The translations under genes were made by a program, and so were the position numbers. The notes beneath the pieces are model-generated. The model was given only the letters and a program-made list of their open reading frames with translations. It ran no database searches and was not told the DNA's origin. Shown one piece after another: positions 14,193 to 25,519 of a stretch of DNA of 64,000 bases. Each line of letters opens with the position of its first letter. The stretch's first letter is position 1. This DNA comes from Lumbricus terrestris (Eukaryota; Annelida; Clitellata; Crassiclitellata; Lumbricidae). The stretch spans positions 12,465,976-12,529,975 of the forward strand of contig OX457047.1 of NCBI GenBank assembly GCA_949752735.1, given 5' to 3'.

Positions 14193-17150
14193 ATGGTTCT
14201 TCTGTCCGATACAATCACATCCAGTGTAAAGCCGAAGAAGGTTCAAGGAACCTGTAGTGTCTGCCACACAGTACGTTTAATTCACAACAAGGATGGCATG
14301 GTCCACCAACACGGGCCCAGAGTTAACCCATGCCTGGGTTCGCATCGGCCACCCTTGTCTACTGGTACCACTGGATCCACGGGTCTTCCTGGTTATGTGG
14401 TCGCCGCAACACAAGCGAACCCCGAACCTGACGTAACTACGCAAAGTTGGTCGATTGACGTCCCGGATACACTGGCCCCGAGGCCCACGAGACCAATGCA
14501 GCACCCATGCCTCTCAAGAGGTCTTCTCAGACATATCACACGGGGTGCAAGATCTGTGGCTGGACGCCTTCTTACTAACTTATTCGAATCCATATTGCAG
14601 AACCCCGAGGCCACTGAAGGATGGCGACGCCTCTTCACCTTCGGAGCGGGGATTTTGGAAGTGCCCTTGCGAGGCGGTCGGCGCCGCAACCTAACGTCTA
14701 TCATCAAGAAGCGCGCTGATGACTTTCATTTGAGATGGTCGACTTTCGTTGATACCCTATTCGAGTCAGTCGTGGATACCTTTATCAGACGCAAACCTCC
14801 GGACTTGGATGGGAAGCGGGCGCTAGCGTCGGCGGTGGCCGCCAAGTTGGAGGATGGCAATGTCAGTGCTGCGGCCCGTATCCTCTGCTCCGACGACACA
14901 CCTGCGCCGATTAATGAAGAAACGTTTGAAGCTCTGCGACAAAAGCACCCGGCGCCGCCATCTTCCGTTCGTCATCAAGCGCGCCGTTCCAGGCCACTGA
15001 GCTGGAGATACGTGCATCAATACGGTCTTTCCCCATGGGCTCGTCAGGCGGTCCGGATGGTTTGCGCCCTCAGCACGTCGCGGAACTCTTGAGCGATCCG
15101 GACGCAGGACCTGGGCTACTGAAGGCGACGACCGCATTCATCAACCTACTTCTGGCCGGCACCTGCCCTCAAGAATTTCGTTCCATCCTATTTGGAGGAA
15201 CTCTGTTCGCGCTTCGCAAGAAATGTGGCGGCCTAAGACCGATAGCCATTGGATATGTCTGGCGCAGACTCGCATCTAAATGCGCCAGCGCATTTGCCAT
15301 TCCGCGTGTCACGCCGTACCTGACCCCTAAACAACTTGGGGTGGGAGTATCCGGAGGCTGCGAGGCTGCGATCCATGCTGCCAGACGATTCTTGAAAAAT
15401 ATGGGCACAGAGTCAATATTGGTCAAGCTTGACATCTCGAACGCATTCAATAGCCTACATCGTGATTCCATGCTAGCGTCGGTTGATGAAATCATCCCTG
15501 AATTGGCCGCATACTGCCACCTTGCCTACGCCGAGACGACTTCTCTACAATTCGGCAAGTTTAATATACTATCGCAGGAAGTTTCGCAACAGGGCGATCC
15601 ATTGGGTCCTCTACTGTTCTGTCTACCGCTACAACCAATTCTAACCAGCCTTCTGTCTCCCTTGGCTTTTGGATATCTCGACGACCTCACCCTTGGCGGA
15701 GACCCTGAGGTGGTGGAGGCTGATGTGGATTCGATCGAAGAAGGATGCTCGCGTCTGGGCCTCAGACTCAAGCGCACCAAATGCGAGCTCATAGCGTCCG
15801 ACTTCGACTTCAACATCACAAACCGAGGAGCCCTTCAACAATTTGCCCGGGTCGGTCCCAAGACGGCCATGCTTCTTGGAGCTCCACTTACCTCGACGGA
15901 AGCCCTCCAGTCGGCTCTTGACAGATGCGTCACCGACCTCAGGATCGCGTTCGACAGATTAGAACTCGTCACCAAGCAGGACGCTCTCTTGATCCTGAGA
16001 TGCTCGCTTGGCTCGCCTAGGCTGATGCACCTATTGAGATGCACTCCTTGCCACGATCACCCTCGACTACAGGATTACGACGAGCTGCTAAGAGGAGGAA
16101 TGGAACGGGTGTTTAACATCACGTTGACCGACGACCAATGGTTGCAGGCCTCCCTTCCAATCAGTTTAAGGGGACTGGGAGTTAGAAGGGTGTCTTCGTT
16201 GGCACTTCCAGCCTTTTTGGCTTCTGCCGCTGGCACCCTCTCTCATCTTGGGAGCGGCCTGGAACATTGATGATGAATCATCCGATTCCGCGCGGTCCGA
16301 ATGGATGCGGATTACCGAGACTGGAGATCCAACGGAGTTTCCAGGTCACAAGCAGTCACTGCTGGACAAGCCGCTGTTGCTTAAGACGATGCTATCCATC
16401 GAGTCAAGGCTACAAGACCCATACGATCGGGCACGACTAAAGGCCTCAATGGCTCCACACGCCTCTGATTGGCTACACGCCCTTCCACTGACCGCTTTCG
16501 ACCTCAGATTGAGCGACGAGGCTGTGAGAGTTGCTGTAGGCCTCCGTCTGGGTGCGGTCATATGTGAGCCGCACACGTGTGTATGTGGCGCCGCAGTTTC
16601 AGCAAGGGGCTCCCATGGTCTATCTTGCTCGCTTGGATTCGGTAGACAGGCAAGACACAGCAACATCAACGACCTTGTCTACCGAAGTCTTAATAGAGCC
16701 GGAGCTCCGGCAATCAAGGAGCCGTCAGGCCTCGCCAGGTCGGACGGGAAAAGACCGGACGGCCAGACTCTAATCCCCTGGAGTAATGGGCGAGCGTTAA
16801 TTTGGGACGCGACCGTGGTGGACACGGTAGCCGCCTCGTACGTTCTCGAAAACGCGTCCGAAGCCGGGAGAGCGGCGGAGAAAGCCGCCACAAGGAAGCT
16901 TACCAAATATTCGGACCTCCAAAGGACATACCTTTTCGTCCCGTTAGCCGTGGAAACAATGGGCCCCATCAACAACGAGGGTCTCCCCTTTGTGTCAGAG
17001 ATCGGTCGCCGGCTCTCGAGGATATCTGGAGATTTGCGCGAAACAAGATATCTTTTTCAGAGTATATCAATTACGATCCAACGTTTCAACGCAGTTGCCT
17101 ACCAGGGCCCCTTATCTGGATTGCCCGGGGCCATGGTCCGGCTGCCCTAA
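14193..17150 (+). pseudogene. RLE retrotransposon polyprotein with two frameshifts
   Basis: Starts at 14193. CCHH finger CSVC...VHQH (residues about 22-43), linker, GGRRRNLTSIIKKR basic block and AVAAKLEDGN. A frameshift near 14980 moves to the RT frame (usable from before 15035): GSSGGPDGLRPQH, ALRKKCGGLRPIAIGY, LVKLDISNAFN, VSQQGDPLGP and YLDD at 15674-15685. A second frameshift near 16245 leads to ARLKASMAPHASDWL, the CCHC knuckle (CVCGAAVSARGSHGLSC), KRPDGQTLIPW...WDATVVDT and the stop at 17148-17150. All catalytic residues I look for are present, and only two small indels separate it from one continuous frame. Confidence 0.88.
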
Positions 17151-17185
17151 GAAAATTGTAACTGATATGTGAAAACTACATCGAA

Positions 17186-17260
17186 AAAAAATAAAAAATA
17201 AAAAATAAAATAAAAAATAATAATAATAAATAGTGTTTAAATAATATAACAAATAGGGTT
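17186..17260 (+). repeat. A-rich/TAA tract
   Basis: AAAAATAAAATA and TAA units followed by TTTAAATAA-type sequence between copies H and I. Confidence 0.85.
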
Positions 17261-17352
17261 TAAATAGAGCTGGTACTCCGGCAATCAAGGAGCCGTCGGG
17301 CCTTCCCGTTGGACGGGAAAAGACCGGACGGCCAGATTCTCATCCCTTGGAC

Positions 17353-18188
17353 CAGTGATTCCCAACATTTTTTGGCTTGCGGCGCACTAAGAAAGAATAA
17401 AAAATCTGGCGGCACGCTACATTATAATTACCCGTTCTTTTTATTTATTTGCCACTATCATGTAATGCTATTATAATTTCAATGTTCTTATTGTATAATA
17501 ATAGTACTCTAGTCTAGTGAGTCTATAGTCAATGAGCAGATCAAATTGAAACGAGGCTCCAGAGACGGCAATCATACTCACATTTCATCGTCGATTCTAA
17601 GAAGTCTTTCTATCTTGTTACATTTGATTCCAGTTCAGGCTGAAAATCTAAATTTAAAAAAACTACGAAGATTCAAATGGCAGAAGAATTGTGCCTGCTC
17701 GTGAATTGATCGAAGTATACAATTTTTGAATGGAAAGCCAAAACTCATCCAAACTCTTTTCGGAAAATGTTGACTGATAAAATTTGTCATTTCGTAAATC
17801 AATGAGCTCTTCTTCTTCCTCGGTTGTAAGATTTGTTGTTTCGCCGATTACGAATGGAATGATTACCCAGTCAAAATTGTCGATTGCAAGCGAAGGGAAG
17901 TAGGCCGAATGCTGTAGTGCTGGTTGTAAAATGTGTTTTGGATTTAAGTGTAATTTTCTTATTTTAACTGAGATTCATTGACCGTGGGAAAACAATCAAG
18001 AATTCCATTGGAGATCTTAACCTGCTACAGTGTGAGAGATTAAGATCAACTGACTTAAGTTTTGATGTAACAGTTATGACGTTTTCAGATGTTTTGCTTG
18101 AAATCATTATTAATTAATAACTTTTAGAATTTTCTCGCGGCACACTTGCAAAGTTCTAGTGCCGCGGCACACAGGTTGGGAATCACTG
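17353..18188. mobile_element. Non-autonomous hAT DNA transposon, 836 bp, with 8-bp TSD
   Basis: Terminal inverted repeats start CAGTGATTCCCAAC (17353-17366) and end GTTGGGAATCACTG (18175-18188), a perfect 14-bp match. The 8-bp target duplication CCTTGGAC is perfect (17345-17352 and 18189-18196). An 8-bp TSD and CAGTG ends are diagnostic of the hAT superfamily. The interior retains a C-terminal transposase remnant on the - strand. Confidence 0.95.
17663..17960 (-). pseudogene. hAT transposase C-terminal remnant
   Basis: A frame of about 95 codons without start codon reads LQPALQHSAYFPSLAID, then EEEELIDLRNDKFYQSTF, SLDEFWLSIQKLY and ILLPFESS before a stop at 17663-17665. The E-E-L-I-D-L...FW spacing matches the C-terminal dimerisation region of hAT transposases of the ZBED/SCAND3 type. 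The N-terminal and catalytic core regions are absent, so it cannot supply transposase. Confidence 0.75.
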
Positions 18189-18550
18189 CCTTGGACTCTT
18201 GGAGCAACGGGAGGGCGTTGATTTGGGACGCGACCGTGGTGGACACGGTGGCCGCCTCGTACGTCCACGAGAACGCGACCGAAGCTGGGAGAGCAGCAGA
18301 GAAAGCCGCCACCAGAAAAATTACAAAGTACTTAGACCTTCAGAAAACATACGTCTTATTCCCGTTAGCCGTGGAAACAATGGGGCCAATCAACAACGAG
18401 GGCCTCGCCTTTGTGTCCGAGATTGGACGCCGGCTGTCGAAATTATCCGGAGATATACGAGAAACGGGTTTTCTTTTCCAAAGCATTTCAATCACTATCC
18501 AGCGCTACAACGCCGTTGCCTTCCAGGGCACCTTGTCTGGATTTCCTGGG

Positions 18551-18579
18551 GCAACGGGAGGGCGTTGATTTGGGACGCG
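18551..18579 (+). other. Direct templated insertion, source at 18204-18232
   Basis: A 29-bp exact copy of the start of the resumed coding sequence of copy I is embedded in its own 3' end. Copy H has no equivalent sequence at this point. Confidence 0.8.
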
Positions 18580-18628
18580 GCCACCCTAAACAAACTAAAA
18601 TTTATATGTAAAAACTAAATCGTAACTG

Positions 18629-18638
18629 TATAATAATA

Positions 18639-18680
<42 letters not shown>

Positions 18681-18811
18681 GTAATACAATTAGCACATTT
18701 TGCTAGTGTCTAGCCTAGTGCTCACCGTTAATCAGTTCCAGCCAGTTGATGTTGCTCTGTTGGTTTTGAAAATAAATGATGGTTTTCTCATAGTAATAAT
18801 AATAATAATAA
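18629..18811 (+). repeat. TAA tracts around a 110-bp unassigned segment
   Basis: TAA with TAG interruptions (18629-18685), then about 110 bp including AATAAATGATGG (a poly(A) signal-like site near 18773), then a short TAA tract (18795-18811). The middle segment may be the 3' end of an unrecognised element. Confidence 0.75.
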
Positions 18812-20092
18812 TACCAAAGAACTGGAGGAGAGTCTGAACAAATTAACGCTCATAGCCAGGCAGGACGCACTCCTAATTTTGAGAGGTTCGCTGGGCGCGC
18901 CTAAAATGATTTACATCCTCCGATGCCATCCCAGCGACAAACACCCCGAGTTGGACACCTATGACGTGACACTACGCCAAGGTTTAGAGAAAACCCTGAA
19001 CGACATTCAGTGGACACAAGCCTCTTTACCAATAAAGATGGGTGGTCTGGGTGTACGGAGAGCGTCTTCGCTGGCGCTTCCAGCCTTCCTGGCTTCAGCT
19101 GCAAGCACTCTCCCTCTCCAGACTCTCATCCTTAGCTCTCTCAATCTCGAACCGGACATACACTTTCAAGCCATGTCGTCCGAGTGGCGCTCCAAGTCGG
19201 AATTTGACGAGGCAGGAATCATGCCAACAAGTCAGCAAGCATCATGGGATAAACCATTGTTGGAGAAAACTGCGAAATCACTGCTTGAAAGTACAGTGGA
19301 TGTATATAACATCGCGCGACTAAAAGCAGTCTCATCGCCCCACGCTAGCGACTGGCTCCACGCGTTACCGATAACTGCATGTGGACTACGACTAGACAAC
19401 GAGGACATTCGAGTGGCCGTCGGATTGCGACTTGGAGCCGCAATATGTCAACCCCACACTTGCCCTTGCGGAGCCCAAATTGACGCCAGAGGCAATCACG
19501 GTCTTTCCTGCTCTCTCGGCTTCGGTCGAATCGCTCGCCATAGCACCGTCAATGACATCATACACCGCTCCCTTGCAAAAGCAGGGATCCCATCCATAAA
19601 GGAACCGCCAGGACTACTACGCACGGATGGCAGACGACCAGACGGTCTGACTATGATTCCATGGCGTGCGGGTCGCCATCTTGTGTGGGATGCAACTGTA
19701 ATTGACACTCTTGCACCTTCATATATCCAGGCCACGGCAACGACGGCGGGTGCGGCAGCCGAGATAGCAGCGGAGAGGAAAAATAACAAATATGTCGATC
19801 TTACAAACACACATTTCTTTGTCCCTCTAGCCCTTGAGACCTTAGGTCCAATTTGTTCTGATGGCCTAAACTTCTTGTCAGATTTAGGCCGCATCCTAAC
19901 TTTGTCTTCCGGCGAACTGAGAGAGACCTGTTTTTTGCTGCAACGTCTCTCTATAACCGTTCAGCGTTACAACTCGGTGGCCTTTCGAGGCACTTTAGCT
20001 GACCGGGTTCTAGAGGCGATGTAACAATAGCCACTGACTGCTTCCATAGTTTTTTGTGTAATTCCTGTTATACTAATGTTGTTTTTTTGAAG

Positions 20093-20094
<2 letters not shown>
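18812..20094 (+). mobile_element. RLE retrotransposon copy J, 5' truncated, frame intact
   Basis: Starts within the RT thumb (TKELEESLNKLTLIARQDALL) directly after TAA and reads in one frame to 20024. Its 3' UTR ends TTTTTGAAGATAT before TAA. It is nearly identical to copy L over the shared length, pointing to recent activity of this subfamily. Confidence 0.9.
18879..20024 (+). CDS. RT C-terminus, CCHC knuckle and RLE endonuclease of copy J
   Basis: An unbroken frame of 381 codons from an internal Met; upstream in-frame sequence continues to the 5' truncation, so the Met is not the original start. Domains in order: NDIQWTQASLPIKMGGLGVRR; ARLKAVSSPHASDWL; CCHC knuckle CPCGAQIDARGNHGLSC (about residue 194); GRRPDGLTMIPWRAGRHLVWDA endonuclease core (about 255-276); TFFVPLALETLG; ETCFLLQRLSI. 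A deletion removes the IL-N-I-S-L segment before NDIQW without shifting the frame. It lacks the RT active site, so alone it could encode only the endonuclease half. Confidence 0.75.
   Translation: MRGSLGAPKMIYILRCHPSDKHPELDTYDVTLRQGLEKTLNDIQWTQASLPIKMGGLGVRRASSLALPAFLASAASTLPLQTLILSSLNLEPDIHFQAMSSEWRSKSEFDEAGIMPTSQQASWDKPLLEKTAKSLLESTVDVYNIARLKAVSSPHASDWLHALPITACGLRLDNEDIRVAVGLRLGAAICQPHTCPCGAQIDARGNHGLSCSLGFGRIARHSTVNDIIHRSLAKAGIPSIKEPPGLLRTDGRRPDGLTMIPWRAGRHLVWDATVIDTLAPSYIQATATTAGAAAEIAAERKNNKYVDLTNTHFFVPLALETLGPICSDGLNFLSDLGRILTLSSGELRETCFLLQRLSITVQRYNSVAFRGTLADRVLEAM

Positions 20095-20170
<76 letters not shown>
20095..20170 (+). repeat. (TAA)n microsatellite
   Basis: About 75 bp of TAA after copy J. 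Confidence 0.97.
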
Positions 20171-20173
<3 letters not shown>

Positions 20174-20215
20174 TAACGAGGGATCCTAAATACCTCAGGG
20201 CAAATCAAAAAATAA
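20171..20215 (+). mobile_element. Minute RLE element copy: last ~40 bp only
   Basis: Between TAA tracts lies GAGGGATCCTAAATACCTC (about 20178-20196), which is the 3' hairpin region of the copy B/E subfamilies, followed by an A-rich tail. No other element sequence is present. Confidence 0.55.
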
Positions 20216-20232
20216 CAATAACAATAATAATA
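20216..20232 (+). repeat. Short CAATAA/TAA tract
   Basis: Short A-rich, TAA-containing tail of the minute copy and 5' flank of copy K. Confidence 0.8.
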
Positions 20233-20471
20233 ACTGTCGTTAGTCGAATTTTTATTGCAGCGCGCAAATGACATAAATTCACCGTTTTTCCTCTTTGTCA
20301 GCGATGGATTTATAGACATGCCACTTTTTAAGATCTCTATGTTTCGATGATGTTATCTGTCGTAAGTGAATAGCTGAGAATTCAGTACATTTCTGTTTAG
20401 AAAAATTTACTATTATTGTCTGTGATCATTAAGCCATTTAAATTTTGGCCATCATGGCCATTTTGGCCGGC

Positions 20472-20495
20472 TGACGTAATCATCGTCATGGCAAC
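20472..20495 (+). promoter_or_regulatory. CRE-like and X-box motif pair in copy K leader
   Basis: TGACGTAAT (20472-20480) is followed by GTCATGGCAAC (20485-20495). Flanking sequence (GAGCGTAACTGTTTACTTTT) also matches the copy C leader, so the whole leader is homologous. Confidence 0.45.
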
Positions 20496-20642
20496 GTTTA
20501 TCTCCTGATGTCGGAGCGTAACTGTTTACTTTTCAAACATTAATTCAAAATGGCGCTCAATGAAAGCGATGGCTTTTCTGCTTCAAAGCAGCCTTCTAAA
20601 TCAACTTTAATACGACCATTTTGATCAGCGTTATCATCTTTC

Positions 20643-20815
20643 GCTGACCCACTGAACATATAGGGGCCCGGTAGAGTAGTGGTTAACACGCTGGCCAAGA
20701 GAGCGAGAGGTAGTGAGTTCGAGCCCCCGTTGGGCGGATTTGCTTTGTAGGCTGCTATTAGCGCCGTGTAATTACAAAGCTGTCTGTTCAGTTGGTATAG
20801 TTAACTGATCAACCA
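20643..20815 (+). mobile_element. tRNA-derived SINE, 173 bp, with 10-bp TSD
   Basis: The perfect duplication ATCATCTTTC flanks it (20633-20642 and 20816-20825). The head has an A-box-like TAGAGTAGTGGTTAACACGC and a B-box-like GTTCGAGCCCC (about 20718), typical of a tRNA-derived Pol III promoter. It is not a functional tRNA because no complete cloverleaf with matching acceptor arm is evident. Confidence 0.85.
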
Positions 20816-22097
20816 ATCATCTTTCAGACAATTCGAATACACTGACGTTGACACGATAACACTACTGGGAGCACCGCTGTCCACAGGCACAGCCTTGAAT
20901 CGAACCTTGGAATCACGTGCTGAGGAACTGGAAAGGTGTCTAGACTAACCAAAATAACACATCATGATGCACTACTGATTCTGAGACACTCGATGGGCGC
21001 TCCCAAATTAATCTTCACCCTGAGATGCGCACATTGCTCGAATCATCCAGTACTGGAATCTTACGATCAAACTCTGAGGAAAGGCTTACAGATAATCTTG
21101 AACATTGACTTTACTGACACGCAGTGGCAACAGGCTACGTTACCCATCGGTTTAGGCGGACTGGGCATTCGAAGGGCGTCATCGCTGGCACTTCTCGCAT
21201 TTTTAGCATCGGTCGCGGGCACCTCCGAGCTTCAGTCCAACATCCTATGCGTGTTAAAAAGTCAACCGGATTTACATTACACGAGCCTTTTGTCGCTCTG
21301 GCAGTCGAAAACTGGATTGTCGCTGGAGGAATACTGTCCTTCACACATACAAGCAAAGTGGGACTTCCCGATTCTTGAAAAAGAGCTTTCAGATCTGCAC
21401 CTCTCCACCACAGAGCAGAGCGAGCACGCGAGCACGCCAGCGACTGGCTGCATTGTCGGCCGATCACTTCCTGCGGCCTCAGGCTCAGTGATGAGGCCAT
21501 CAGAGTGGCAGTTGGATTTCGTCTAGGAGCTAATATCTGTCAATCTCACGTCTGCGCTTGTGGCACGCTGGTCACCGCTAGAGGGACTCTCCTGTGCTCT
21601 GGGTTTTGGTCGACCTTATTCACCGTAGCCTCATAAGAGATGGCTTTCCAGCGGTCAAAGAACCACGGGGCATGCTACGTTCGGTCGGGAGGAGACCGGA
21701 CGGCACCACCCTTATTCCATGGAAAGCGGGCCGTTGTCTCGTATGGGATGCCACTGTGGTCGACACCCTTGCGCCCTCCTATCTGCAGGCAACGGCTGTC
21801 ACTGCAGGAGCAGCAGCAGAACTAGCAGATAGTAGAAAGGAACAAAAATATATGGGGATCACAGCTACACATGACTTCATTCCGCTGGCCCTGGAGACGC
21901 TAGGTCCCATCAATTATAGAGGAATTGAATTGTTAACTGATTTAGGTCGTCACCTGTCGCAGGCGTAGGACGATCTGAGGGAGACGTCCTTCCTCTTCCA
22001 AAGACTTTCAATTACGATTCAGCGCTTTAACGCTGTGGCCTTCACGGGTTCTTTCGTTAACCCATTGCCCGCTTTGGAAAAGAGGTAGCCTTTCAAT

Positions 22098-22100
22098 AAC

Positions 22101-22163
<63 letters not shown>

Positions 22164-22199
22164 CATGCTAAAAAAATAATAAAATAAAAAATCATGATG

Positions 22200-22272
<73 letters not shown>
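22098..22272 (+). repeat. (TAA)n tracts with A-rich interruption
   Basis: TAA at 22098-22164 and about 22200-22272 with an AAAAAATAATAAAATAAA interruption between them. Confidence 0.96.
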
Positions 22273-22274
<2 letters not shown>

Positions 22275-23938
22275 TTCGGCGTCTACACGGTTCAATCTCG
22301 GGTGGGGCCTCAGCAAGGCGATCCGCTTGGACCTTTACTTTTCTGCCTACCCCTACAGCCTATGCTTCTTCAGTTGGTCTCACCCCTGTCATTCGGATAC
22401 CTCGACGATCTCACCGTCGGCGGAAAGGCGGAAACGATCGCAGCCGATGTTGAGTTCATCGAGAGAACGTGCTCCACTATGGGCCTTACACTTAATCGTT
22501 CCAAATGTGAGATAATAGCACGTAACGACAACAACAACACAGGATTCGACTCGTTGAGAGAGTTCAAACTAATTGATGTCGAAGAAGCCCAGCTACTCGG
22601 CACCCCACTCTCATCGGGGAAAGCGCTGCAGCAATGTCTAGAAAGCAGAACCAAAGAACTGGAGGAGAGACTGAACAAATTAACGCTCATAGCCAGGCAG
22701 GACGCACTCCTGATTTTGAGAAGTTCGGTGCGCCTAAAATGATTTACACTCTCCGATGTCATCCCAGCGACAAACACCCCGAGTTGGAGACTTATGACAC
22801 AACACTTCGAAAAGGATTAGAAAGAATCCTGAACATTTCCTTGAACGACATTCAGTGGACACAAGCCTCTTTGACAATAAAGATGGGTGGGTCTGGCTGT
22901 ACGGAGAGCGTCTTCGCTGGCGCTCCCAGCCTTCCTGGCTTCAGCTGCAAGCACTCTCCCTCTCCAGACTCTCATTCTGAGCTCTCTCCATCTCGAACCG
23001 GACATACACTTTCAAGCCATGTCGTCCGAGTAGCGCTCCAAGTTGGATTTCGATGAGGCAGGAATCATGCCAACAAATCAGCAAGCATCTTGGGATAAAC
23101 CATTGTTGAAGAAAACTGCGAAATCACTGCATGAAAACACAGTGGATGTATATAACATCGCGCGTCTAAAAGCAGTCTCATCGCCCCACGCTAGCGACTG
23201 GCTCCACGGGTTACCGATAACTGCATGTGGACTACGACTAGACAACGAGGACATTCGAGTGGCCGTCGGATTGCGACTTGGAGCCGCAATATGTCAACCC
23301 CACACTTGCGCCTGCGGAGCCCAAATTGACGCCAGAGGCAATCACGGCCTTTCCTGCTCTCTCGGCTTCGGTCGAATCGCTCGCCACATCACCATCAATG
23401 ACATCATACACCGCTCCCTTTCAAAAGCAGGGATCCCATCTATAAAAGAACCGCCAGGACTACTACGCACGGATGGCAGAAGACCAGACGGTCTGACCAT
23501 GGTTCCATGGCGTGCGGGTCGCCATCTTGTGTGGGATGCAACTATAATTGACACCCTTGCACCTTTATATCTCCAGGCCACGGCAACGACGGCGGGTGCT
23601 GCAGCCGAGATAGCAGCGGATAGAAAAAATAACAAATATGTCGATCTTATAAACACACATTTCTTTGTCCCTTTAGCCCTTGAGACCTTAGGTCCAATTT
23701 GCTCTGATGGCCTAAACTTCTTGTCAGATTTAGGCCGCATCCTAACTTTGTCTTCCGGCGAACTGAGAGAGACCTGTTTTTTGCTGCAACGTCTCTCTAT
23801 AACGATTCAGCGCTTCAATTCGGTGGCCTTTCGAGGCACTTTAGCTGACCGGGTTCTAGAGGAGATGTAACAATAGCCACTGACTGCTTCCATAGTTTTT
23901 TGTACTTCCTGTTATACTGATGTTGTTTTTTGAAGATA
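22273..23938 (+). mobile_element. RLE retrotransposon copy L, 5' truncated within the RT
   Basis: Begins at RT motif B (PQQGDPLGPLLFCLPLQP) and includes YLDDLTVGG (motif C, about 22396-22425), LTLNRSKCEII and the thumb. Small indels near 22728 and 22895 and a stop near 23033 break the frame. From 23043 to 23870 a 275-codon frame encodes the knuckle CACGAQIDARGNHGLSC, the RRPDGLTMVPW...WDATIID core and the C-terminal block. It is almost identical to copy J, including the 3' UTR. Confidence 0.9.
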
Positions 23939-24242
<304 letters not shown>

Positions 24243-24324
24243 AAAAAAATAAAATAAAAAATAAATAAAATAAAATAAAATAAAATAAAAAACCAACATA
24301 ATAATGATAATAATAATAATAATA

Positions 24325-24388
<64 letters not shown>

Positions 24389-24450
24389 GATATTTTGAAG
24401 ATATTAAAAGGAATAATAATATAAAAAAAAATAAAAAAATAAAAAAAAAA

Positions 24451-24529
<79 letters not shown>

Positions 24530-24544
24530 GTAATAATAATAATA
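24243..24544 (+). repeat. A-rich/TAA tracts containing a minute 3' end of the copy J/L type
   Basis: AAATAAAATAAA and TAA tracts. At about 24389-24415 the sequence TTTTGAAGATATTAAAAGG equals the extreme 3' end of copy L (23930-23947), so a third minute copy may be present. Confidence 0.85.
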
Positions 24545-24735
24545 ATTCTCTATTCGATGTCAGTGCCGCATTTGCCACTGTTGACCTTGATATATTAGAA
24601 CGATTGAATGTTTCGTTTGATCTGACTGGTAACTTTCTTGAATGGATAGCCCCTTTTCTATATGACCGCTCCCTTTGTGTGGTCCATGGTTCCACTTCGT
24701 CCGCATGGGTCCCTGCCCAATATGGCCTGCCTTAG
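24545..24735 (+). pseudogene. CR1/L2-group reverse transcriptase fragment
   Basis: One frame reads FDVSAAFATVDLDILERL, then LEWIAPFLYDRSLCVVHGS and VPAQYGLP before a stop at 24733-24735. This is RT motif A through to just before motif B of a CR1-group element. It is cut off at the left by TAA and at the right by the gypsy LTR. The fragment at 37078-37870 is of the same type and could be the other end of the same element. Confidence 0.7.
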
Positions 24736-24746
24736 AGATAACTGCA

Positions 24747-25519
24747 TGTAGCGCCAGAAATAGGACTTCCTACGATAGCCTATAACTGAAAGTATAATAC
24801 TTATTATAAACGACTGTATGTCGGGATCATGGATTACATTACATCAAGGTTTTTACTGCAATGCTAGCAAACATCATGACAAAAGGCTTCTCGTAGGTTT
24901 TGTGTTTATATTAAAATAGAGTCAAATTAAATTATATACAAATTCACAATTCCTATATTACCTACAGTGGCATTCTTATATTAAAATATATTATTTAGAG
25001 GCCTCATCTGTTTCCTCAGATAGTTCTTTTCTTGTGCTTGACTGATTTGTTCTTCTCGGAACACTCAGACGCGGAAGTTGGAGATGCTGGATGGCATTGA
25101 CATTCAGGATGAAGATTCGCACCAGTAGACGCCACCTCTCCACCGTAGAATATTTGACGAACCCGACGTTGACTTGACGGTTGTCAAGTTGTAGCTCGCA
25201 GAGTTAACTTGCCATATATAACAGTTCGAATACAGGGATACCCAGCATGAATTTAGCTGGATGAAACCTGCCTTTATTTCGAATGTTGCATAGGAGTCCA
25301 ACCGTACTCGACGACGTGCAGTTCTTCCAAGTAAACAGCGGCGAGGATCTGGTGAAGACGAATAATTCCCTCTTTCGACTTCAACTGTCAAAGTTCAGAG
25401 TTCGCAGTTCGACCGATCGCTATTAGTTTCCAACTAATGTACAACGACCTAAACCTGTCGTTTCTAATGCATCCACTCGACCTTCGCAGTCAAACGTAGT
25501 TCTTAGCAATGGGTATAAC
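24747..25519 (-). repeat. LTR (left copy)
   Basis: About 770 bp nearly identical to 34357-35036 plus 36567-36663. Begins TGTAGCGC and ends GGGTATAAC on the + strand. Serves as the 3' LTR for the - strand element. A 95-codon frame inside it is conserved between both copies, but I do not recognise a product. Confidence 0.8.

Larger units (their letters stand above)
13823..17185 (+). mobile_element. RLE retrotransposon copy H, near full length
   Basis: About 3.36 kb lie between TAA or A-rich tracts. The leader (13823-14192) starts with a CRE-like TGACGTAA and carries a CRE/X-box pair about 85 bp upstream of the start codon. One coding region (14193-17150) in three frames contains all family domains. 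The tail is AAAAATAAA-rich. Copy H and copy I belong to the same subfamily (endings MGPINNEG..FVSEIGRRLS). Confidence 0.9.
17261..18628 (+). mobile_element. RLE retrotransposon copy I, 5' truncated, split by a hAT element
   Basis: The coding sequence begins at the endonuclease (IKEPSG, then RPD), is interrupted at 17353-18188 by a hAT element, and resumes at WSNGRALIWDATVVDTVAASY, ending at 18568. It is very similar to copy H. Near its end, 18551-18579 repeats 18204-18232 exactly (29 bp), giving a second WDA-like string outside its normal place. Confidence 0.88.
20233..22097 (+). mobile_element. RLE retrotransposon copy K with 5' end, SINE insertion and large internal deletion
   Basis: The leader (20233-20550) resembles that of copy C and carries a CRE/X-box pair; a start codon at 20551 opens MALNESDGF. 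The N-terminal frame ends within about 40 codons and is joined to the RT thumb (DTITLLGAPLS) at about 20826, so the CCHH finger and the whole RT palm are missing. A SINE sits at this joint. The rest (ITHHDALLILRHSMGAPK, TQWQQATLPIGLGGLG, CACGTLVTARG, RRPDGTTLIPWKAG..VWDATVVDT, ETSFLFQR) is in several frames with a stop at 21966. Confidence 0.85.

Noticed and set aside
20660..20735. Possible tRNA gene
   Set aside because: A and B boxes are present but there is no complete cloverleaf, and a 10-bp target duplication shows that it is a SINE.
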